Source: Cryptomeria japonica | Lineage: Eukaryota; Streptophyta; Pinopsida; Cupressales; Cupressaceae | Assembly (NCBI RefSeq): GCF_030272615.1 | Contig: NC_081414.1 | Span: 233,354,733-233,418,732 of the forward strand | Direction of reading: 5' to 3' | Length of the DNA stretch: 64,000 bases | In this document: positions 57,345-64,000 of the stretch, piece after piece | How the letters are laid out: each line of letters opens with the position of its first letter | How positions within the stretch are numbered: the stretch's first letter is position 1 | Made by a program: the position numbers and the translations under genes | Notes under the pieces: model-generated | Databases searched by the model: none | Told to the model about the DNA's origin: nothing | What the model saw: only the letters and a program-made list of their open reading frames with translations

Positions 57345-57710
57345 AACTAGGGGGTGAAAAGTTAATTAGGACATTGCTTAAGGGGAAATTAAGGGGACAT
57401 GGCTTAGTGGGGTGAAAAGTTAATTAGGACATGTCTTAAGGGGATGGGCCTAATTGGGACATGTGTGACTTAAGGGGATAAAACTAAATAGGACATGTGG
57501 CTTAAAAGATCGGGCTCATTTGAACTAATTAGGACATGGATTAAGGGGATGGGCCTAATTTGGACATGTGGCTTTTAAGGGGATCAAACTAAATAAGACA
57601 TGTGGGTTAAAAGGGGATCATTTTAACTAATTAGGACATGGCTTAAGGGGATTGGCCTAATTGGGACAAGTGGCTTAAGGGGATCAAATTGATAAGGACA
57701 TGGCTTAACA
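57345..57710. repeat. Subterminal-type repeat array B
   Basis: Same unit as array A (GGACATGTGGCTTAAGGGGA), about nine copies. It lies between exons of the minus-strand gene, probably within an intron. Confidence 0.8.
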
Positions 57711-58098
57711 TGACATAAAATTAGAATCTATATTGAAGTACACAAAATGGTTGAACATTTTAAATAAATTGTAAAAACATGTATTAAAAGCAATTTATCA
57801 ATTTATTATTGAAAAACATGTAATTTTAAAAACTTATACATACCTCTGTATTAAATACTTATTCCATTACATACCATTGAGTAAGCTCTTAAGGGGATGG
57901 ACCTAGATATCAAACAATAATATTTAAACTATATATCAAATGGTAATAAAAAGCAATTATATAGATAATTAATCTGAAAATTAAATCAAGGGGATGGACC
58001 ATATAAATTATATATATGTATGTACGTACCTCTATCAAATGTGAGTAGTGTATAATCTTCTTGTGTGTTTCATAATCTTTAAAAGTAGGCAAACCATT

Positions 58099-59409
58099 CT
58101 TCCTTGTCAAATATTTCCTTAGCCAAGTTCCAACAACTACCACTAAACTAGTCGGATAATGAAAGCCATCATCATCTTCTCGAGGATTAACTAATTTGTG
58201 TTTAGTCTTAACACATCAATCCAACCAATATTCTATTTCCTCATTGTCCTTAGGTGCAACAACAACATACACATGTCCTACAAACAAAACCAGTTTTATC
58301 AAAATTTCCAATAAAATTTCACCAATTTTTTTTGCATTATATAAAAAAAGTTTGAAATTAATTATTAAACATGAACTAGAAACATATAAATTTGAAACAA
58401 AATAATTAAATAATTACCTTTTTGTACAAGGTCTGAAACATGATCATAATCATCTAGTGCAAACAATTGATCATTATCTTCAATTGTGTCAATCTGATCT
58501 TGTGCTTGAGTAGGTGTCAACAATATTTGATTCCAGTCTTAAACCCATTCAGTATTCTCACATACATTAGAATCATCTGAAATACAAAACTGACAAAACC
58601 ATGCAGGTTTCCTCGTCCATATAGTCCATGTTCTTGCATTTGAACTCTTAAATGAATGCCATTTTGCTGATCCACTAATTGTCTCACAATCAAATCTGGG
58701 CACAATGTTCTCTTCTTCAACTAACCAAAATAATCGCTGAATTGTGGAGTTCACACCTGATCTAGTAGATAATGTTGTATTGCACCAATCCACAATTGCA
58801 TGTGCATCTTTAAATTTTACATTTTTAAATTTTAATTGCTCTCTAGCATGAATTCTTTTAAAACATGCACGAACTCCATCATGTTCTCCTTTACCATGTC
58901 CAACTTCAAAAAAACTCCATAGATGTTGCATATTATATTCATTGTGAACCCTGCTTAACCAATAAAACATTTGAGCATTCTTGAATTGTCATGTGCAATT
59001 ATCTGAGCATATAAGATGTTCTATCATCTAGATTCCTCTTTCTCTTAAATTTTTATAAAATATGTTGAAACAATATTGAACAAACTCTGACGAGTGCATC
59101 CAATTATCACTCACATAGAAATGACACTCTCTTAAATTTTCTATCATCCTCTGTGCTATCATCTGCATGTCTATAAACAATATGAACAAAAATAGCAACT
59201 TGAGTGGAATTGTAATACTGAGATTGAATTTCCTCTTTTGGCTTAAGAGTATAGTTTTCTACAAAGCCCACCACTGATAGGATACTTCCAATTGGAAATG
59301 AATTTCTACATGTGCGAAATTGAGCATCAAGCCATTTGGCATGTCTAGAGTGTGTCACATATTTTGGTACAATATTACTCTTAAATTCTGACATGAATGC
59401 ATGTACACT
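58099..59409 (-). repeat. Tandem duplication inside the transposase-like gene, copy 1 (better preserved)
   Basis: 1311 bases starting CTTCCTTGTCAAATATTTCC, repeated at 59410-60719 at roughly 95 percent identity by eye. It includes exon parts and the 139-base intron. Translation order on minus is copy 2 first, then this one. Its DDE-like exon (58539-58970) is open for 143 codons. Confidence 0.9.
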
Positions 59410-60719
59410 CTTCCTTGTCAAATATTTCCTTAGCCAAGTCCCAACAACTACCACTGAACTAGTCGGATAATGAAAGCCATCATCATCTTCTCGAGGATTA
59501 ACTAATTTGTGTTTAGTCTCAACACATCGATCCAACCAATATTCTATTTCCTCTTCATTGTCCTCAGGTGCAACAACAACATACACATGTCCTACAAACA
59601 AAACCAATTTTATCAAAATTTCTAATAAAATTTCACCAATTTTTTTTCATTATATAAAAAAAGTTTGAAATTAATTATAAAACATGAACTAGAAACATAT
59701 AAATTTGAAACAAAATAATTAAATAATTACATTTTTGTACAAGGTCTGAAACATGATCATAATCATCTAGTGCAAACAATTGATCATTATCTTCAATTGT
59801 GCCAATCTGATCTTGTGCTTGAGCAGGTGTCAACAATTTTTGATTCCACTCTTAAACCCATTCAGTATTCTCACATACATCGGAATCATCTGAAATACAA
59901 AACTAACAAAAACATGCAAGTTTTCTCATCCATATAGTCCATGTTCTTGCATTTGAACTCTTAAATGAATGCCATTTTTCTGATCCACTAATTGTCTCAC
60001 AATCAAGTCTGGGCACAATATTCTCTTCTTCAACTAACCAAAAGAATCGCTGAATTGTGGAGTTCACACCTGATCTAGTAGATAATGTTGTAATTCACCA
60101 ATCCACAATTGCATGTGCATCTTTAAATTTTACATTTTCAAATTTTAATTTCTCTCTAGCAAGAATTCTTTAAACAAATGCACCAAATCCATCATGTTCT
60201 CCTTTACCATGTCTAGCTTCAAAAAAACTCCATATATGTTGCATATTATATTCATTGTGAACCCTACTTAACCAATAAAACATTCGAACATTCTTGAATT
60301 GTCATGTGCAATTATATGACGATATAAGATGTTCTATTATCTAGATTCCTCTTTCTCTTAAATTTTATAAAATATGTTGAAATAATATTGAACAAACTCT
60401 GATGAGTGCATCCAATTATCACTCACATAGAAATGACAGTCTCTTAAATTTTCTATCATCCTCTATGCTATCATCTGCATGTCTATAAACAATATGAACA
60501 AAAATAGCAACTTGAGTGGAATTGTAATATTGAGATTGAATTTCCTCTTGTGGCTTAAGAGTATAGTTTTCTACAAAGTCCACGATTGATAGTATACTTC
60601 CAACTAGAAATGAATTTCTACATGTGTGAAATTGAGCATCAAGCCATTTGGCATGTTTAGAGTGTCACATATTTTGGTACAATCTTACTTTTAAATTCTG
60701 ACATGAATGCATGTACACT
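59410..60719 (-). repeat. Tandem duplication inside the transposase-like gene, copy 2
   Basis: 1310 bases matching 58099-59409. The junction in the gene joins VVVVGTWLRKYLTRK to SVHAFMSEFKSNIVPK at 59409/59410. This copy has more stops in its DDE-like part than copy 1. It contains the same intron (59728-59590). Confidence 0.9.
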
Positions 60720-62382
60720 AACCTTTTCTATGATTAAATCGACATGCTTTCCTATTTTCCCTCCTTTAAGGGATACTCAACATTCTTAAATCTTCTAACA
60801 TCCACTAGTTATTGTCCAAAATCATTTTCACTACTCTCATGCATACATTCTACTAGTAATGAAAAAATTACACAACTAGAATATTATCCAGAGATACATG
60901 AACGTAAATAAAATAATTTCCTATCATTTCTTTCACAAAATAAACTTGTTACAAATTCCTTAATTGTTTCAAGTGGAATATTATCAATACCACATTCCTG
61001 GATAAACATGTTACTATGCAAAACATAATGTATATATTGAAAAACGTCATAATAATAACGAAATTACACGTGAATTTTACAACAACAAGAAATTCTTTTC
61101 TTATTAATTTTCACATACCAAAGCTTGCATTTCTCAAACGATCTTTGACTTATGGTAATATTTCTAGGTAACACAACTTCATCCAAAATTTTTCTATGAA
61201 ATTCAGTTTGAGTTGTGTCTAATAGGTGTTTTGGATAAGGCTCACAAATTTTCGACCCCACTCTTAGCTTTAGAACATCTCTAACATTGGACGATGCCCT
61301 TGTATTATCATGCCAAAAATTTTCAACCAAAGATTTCACTTCAATATTTAATTTTATATCTGACCTTGGAAATCAACCACTAAAACTCCAACTTTGGTTG
61401 ATTGGATCATTTTCAATACTTTCTCTTCTTTTAGTTGCTCTTACTAATGTTTTAGGATGCATCTTTAAAATTACACTAATGTTGCTTACCATCCTTTTAT
61501 TCAAGGTTGTTTTATTCACTATAGCAGTTGTTATAGCTTGTTGTGCCACATTCTTATCTTTAGATCAACTCTTTTTTCCAATAGATTCAATGACACTTGC
61601 AACAGTAGACATAACATGCTTAATTGATTCATCTTTTTTTGTTGGTTTCACAAAGATGCCTATTTTTTCATCACTTTTCTCATTTTCCACATTCTCATCA
61701 ATTGCATCATTAGTTGACATTGAATTGCAAGTTTTTTTCGCTTAAAAAACCTTTGTATATTCTATTGGCATAAGTTATTTTTGTCTCAAAGAAATCTTAC
61801 CAGGAAGATTATCTAAAACCTTTTTTTCAATTTTTTTCAATTTTTTTCCTGATCTTCAACAATAGGAGGATTTTCATTTTTACCATGTTCATAAGGATTT
61901 TCACTTTCAACATTCAAAGGAATTTCATCTTCACCAACACGAGGGTTTTCATTTTCAATAACTCTAATTTGTTTCATTTTGTCATGAACAATTGTACCGA
62001 TCTCAACATTGGTATATCCAACTTCTACTAAATCATCAACAAGAATATCATCTATAATCACATTATCCATGTCTTTTAGAGAAGGATTTGAATATGTACC
62101 TGGATTTGAGGTTGTAGTATTTGGATTAGTCTTCATAATTATATCATCCACATCAACATCATCCATAATTGCATCATCTACGTCCATCTTATCCCCCAAG
62201 GAATCATCTTGAATGTTTGTCTCTTCCATTGTTGTGGATCCGGAAGCATCAGGATTATTCATTTGTCAAATCCTCATTCTTCTATCTCTTTGACGTTTGG
62301 CCTCCTTCTCTCTTTCTACTTGAATTTCCTCAGCGGTCATTTCCCTCCTCTGTTTCTTCTTTTGATGTTGTTTAGACCCCAT

Positions 62383-62559
62383 GACTAAAAAATATGCAAT
62401 GATTGCCACCTTTAAAAAATGGATATGAAATTGCAACAAAAGAGCATCTAAAGGACAACTAGATCATACCATATTGCATAAAAAGCCACAAAAAAGGACA
62501 TGTTCTATCACTTATAATAATTTCTATATATACTATTTAAAAAAAAAAATACAAAGGAA
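62383..62559. other. Upstream region of the transposase-like gene
   Basis: AT-rich, with a T/A homopolymer run at 62537-62550. Presumably the 5' flank of the minus-strand gene. No clear TATA box is seen. Confidence 0.4.
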
Positions 62560-62728
62560 AACGAAACAAGATCCCGTATCCAAAACGAGATCTCGTTCTA
62601 TTTTAAAACAAGATCTCGTATCCATAACGGGATCCCATATCCAAAATGGGATCCCGTTTTGTTTTTTGTATTTTTAATTATTTGAAAAAACAAAACGGGA
62701 TCCCATTTAGGATATAGGATCTCGTTTC
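62560..62728. repeat. GGATCC/GAGATC palindromes near the right end
   Basis: At least seven words of the type AACGGGATCCCGTTTT, CGAGATCTCGTT and TAGGATCTCGTTT. They mirror those at 31660-31815. Each centres on GGATCC or AGATCT, so each can fold on itself. Confidence 0.75.
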
Positions 62729-63505
62729 TAAAAAACTTGAAATTTGGCCAGATTGTTCCTTCATATTTTGGCTTGGGAAATAACTTGGAGAGTCGACCCT
62801 TTGGCTTGGACCTGGTTTGACCTACAACTTGAAAGCCAAATCAATCTTCATACAAACTAATGACTTCAAAAATATATCTGAACACCAAATTTTCAGATTT
62901 TTTTAAAACGATATAATCCCAGTACAGTCGAGACTGTGTAGATTCTACATATGTATTATTTTTTCTTAAAAATGGATCAATATTTTTATTTTTAAAATAA
63001 TTTGTAATGAAAGAGGTCCATAAACTAGAGACAATTCTATATAGTTTAAAAAAACAAAAAAATGTTAAGTTTCGATCAAATTATGCTTGTTGTACATGAG
63101 GATTTGTCAAAACAATGATTATGCCCAGTAAACAATCAACAAAAAAAATATGCAGAAAAAAAATACAAAAAAATATCCTCATCAAAGGCGAGTGAGTTAT
63201 AGATCTTTTCGCAAAAGGATTCAGAAAAATACTTTCACTTAGGTCAATTTATGCTTGCCATACATGGGCATGGTATGGTCTTGAAAAGTGACTTTTAAAC
63301 TATAGGTTTTAGTAATTCCTAATCAAATTTAATTTTTAAGATCTGGGTATTAAAATAAATTACGTATTTAAAATAAATTACGTATTTGGAAAGTAGACTT
63401 TGAGCACTAGATTTTCTATTACTGACTTTTTCCAAGATTGATTTTTTAAGTGCTTCAAATTTTTTAGGTCAAACATGGCGAAATCTAAAAATCAAGGAAA
63501 ACACT
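62729..63505. other. Non-coding right end of the giant transposon
   Basis: No ORF or family signature. AAATTACGTATTT is duplicated at 63355-63385. Confidence 0.5.
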
Positions 63506-63529
63506 TCCACTTTTTGGCCAAAAAGTGGA
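63506..63529. repeat. Perfect 24-base palindrome next to the right terminus
   Basis: TCCACTTTTTGGCC followed by AAAAAGTGGA equals its own reverse complement. It overlaps the inner end of the terminal inverted repeat. The left end has a shorter counterpart at 31614-31628. Confidence 0.9.
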
Positions 63530-63550
63530 CTCAACTTCTTGCAGGCACCC
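63523..63550 (-). repeat. Right terminal inverted repeat of the giant transposon
   Basis: Read on minus it starts GGGTGCCTGC and ends GTCCACTT, matching 31593-31620 at 22 of 28 positions. The AAGA duplication follows at 63551. Confidence 0.75.
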
Positions 63551-63554
63551 AAGA

Positions 63555-63746
63555 TAAAACTTTCAATTTTTAATTTAAGCATGGGTGGTACATCATCATA
63601 TTCTCATTTTTAAGATATAAGTTATTCTTTTCCTCTTACTTCAGGAAAGAATTTACAATATAGAGCAGTGGTGATTCTTACAATTTCAATGTTACAAATT
63701 AACTCAAAATGCAAGAATGAGTAAAGTATAGATAAGAAAAGAAGCA
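63555..63746 (-). repeat. Right LTR of element X, second part
   Basis: Continues the LTR broken at 31592. On minus it starts TGCTTCTTTTCTTATCTATA at 63746. Joined in length to 31459-31592 it gives an LTR of about 326 bp with TG...CA ends. Confidence 0.85.
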
Positions 63747-63773
63747 GAGGACTTTGGGCCTTTATAGAAACTT

Positions 63774-64000
63774 TGCTTCTTTTCTTATCTATATTTTACT
63801 CATTCTTGCATTTTGAGTTAATTTGTAACATTGAAATTGTAAGAATCACCATTGCTCTATATTGTAAATTCTTTCCTGAAGTAAGAGGAAAAGTATAACA
63901 TCTATCTTGAAAAAGAGGAGAGGATGATGCACCACCCAAGATTAAATTAAAAATTTAAAGTTGTATCTTATTTTAGTAACATAGAGTAGTAAGTTAAAGG
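63774..64000 (+). repeat. Second X LTR, head-to-head, cut by the window end
   Basis: Starts TGCTTCTTTTCTTATCTATA and is the inverted match of 63555-63746 with few differences, then matches the reverse of 31561-31592. Twenty-seven bases (63747-63773) separate the two LTR starts. Confidence 0.85.

Larger units (their letters stand above)
57070..62382 (-). pseudogene. Multi-exon transposase-like gene of the giant transposon
   Basis: Start ATG 62382 (MGSKQHQKKKQRREMTAEEI, basic, then TGA at about 62271, then an Asp-rich linker). Next come a helical block (61735-61340), a KSLVENFWHDNTRASSNVRD domain ending ISCCCKIHV (61340-61064), then a DDE-like core: FVHIVYRHADDSTED, a degenerate CSDN block and LWSFFEVGHGKGEHDGVRAC (58960-58870). 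The C-terminus is YWLDRCVETKHKLVNPREDD, VVVVGTWLRKYLTRK, YETHKKIIHYSHLIE. Introns have good borders: 58417-58279 (AAAAAG|GTAATT...TTTGTAG|GACATG) and one starting GAG|GTACGTAC near 58027 with next exon 57312-57227. The HGKGxxDG block recalls uncharacterised transposase-like proteins of many eukaryotes; I cannot name the family with certainty. Stops and frameshifts are frequent. Confidence 0.6.
31593..63550 (-). mobile_element. Giant (about 32 kb) DNA transposon with terminal inverted repeats, carrying two genes and satellite arrays
   Basis: Ends: 31593-31620 and 63523-63550 are inverted repeats with 22 of 28 positions matching (shared core AAGAAGTTG(T/A)GTCCACTT). AAGA is duplicated at 31589-31592 and 63551-63554. 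Removing the element and one AAGA restores the X LTR as seen in two other copies. Inside are a transposase-like gene (minus, 57070-62382), a second gene (plus, from 49904), palindromic satellite blocks and GGATCC palindromes near both ends. Later LTR-element insertions make up roughly half the length. A 4-bp duplication with GGGTG-type ends is compatible with the Sola superfamily, but that assignment is a guess. Strand is given as that of the transposase-like gene. Confidence 0.72.

Noticed and set aside
63555-63963. Foldback MITE or microRNA precursor
   Set aside because: Both arms continue as the X LTR (they match 22259-22397 and 31459-31592), so it is two inverted LTRs rather than one small element.

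Overview
The window is non-genic repeat DNA from a large plant genome. A gymnosperm, probably a conifer, is my inference from the mix of old, decayed and deeply nested elements: Tat-lineage and chromovirus Ty3/gypsy, Ty1/copia with 'CAAAGGGGGAGATTGTTGG'-type 3' ends, and L1-type LINEs. I see no intact host gene, no rRNA or tRNA gene and no CRISPR array. Nearly every coding region is a pseudogene.

Layout. (1) 1-12373: a Tat-lineage Ty3/gypsy element on +, with its 5' LTR outside the window. Gag-pol (666-8120) stays in one frame and is broken only by 16 stop codons. An intron-containing plant-mobile-domain (PMD) gene lies antisense between pol and the 3' LTR (11598-12373). (2) 12374-15060: remains of a LINE with an RNase H domain, followed by an unrecognised coding region. 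(3) 15100-22258: a gypsy RT scrap, then a decayed copia element (LTR, PBS, gag, later INT and RT). That copia element is split by a minus-strand Tat fragment (16939-about 21000) carrying a second copy of the PMD gene with the same exon-intron plan and its own TATA box. (4) 22259-24601 and 31364-31592: pieces of a minus-strand gypsy element, called X here (LTR about 326 bp, PBS, gag). X is interrupted by a complete but dead chromovirus (24602-31363, target duplication AATAT), whose 3' LTR itself contains a copia-type LTR remnant (30341-30842, target duplication TGGTG). (5) 31593-63550: what I read as one giant (about 32 kb) DNA transposon inserted in the right LTR of X. It has imperfect 28-bp terminal inverted repeats (22 of 28 match) and a 4-bp target duplication, AAGA. 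The X LTR resumes exactly where it stopped. (6) 63551-64000: the rest of that X LTR, followed head-to-head by another X LTR.

Inside the giant transposon are a multi-exon transposase-like gene on minus (about 62382 to 57070) containing a 1.31-kb tandem duplication, and a second unrecognised multi-exon gene on plus (49904-about 52180). There are also arrays of a palindromic 10/20-bp satellite (GGWCCTATTA type), related subterminal repeats, and GGATCC-centred palindromes near both ends. Later insertions broke up the satellite: a copia element (34466-41183, target duplication TTAGG) that carries about 3 kb of unknown coding sequence instead of pol; a minus-strand copia LTR (41471-about 47270) with a 4.4-kb TG...CA element nested in it (41673-46040, target duplication CCCAT); a Tat-type solo LTR (48117-49519); and a further minus-strand copia-like piece (about 52284-55260).

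The nesting gives a relative order of events: copia host, then X, then the chromovirus and the giant transposon, then the LTR elements inside the latter two. The excess of TAG stops where Gln is expected, and Asp-to-Asn changes at RT active sites, fit deamination of methylated cytosine as the main decay force. All functional statements come from motifs read by eye; no database search was possible.
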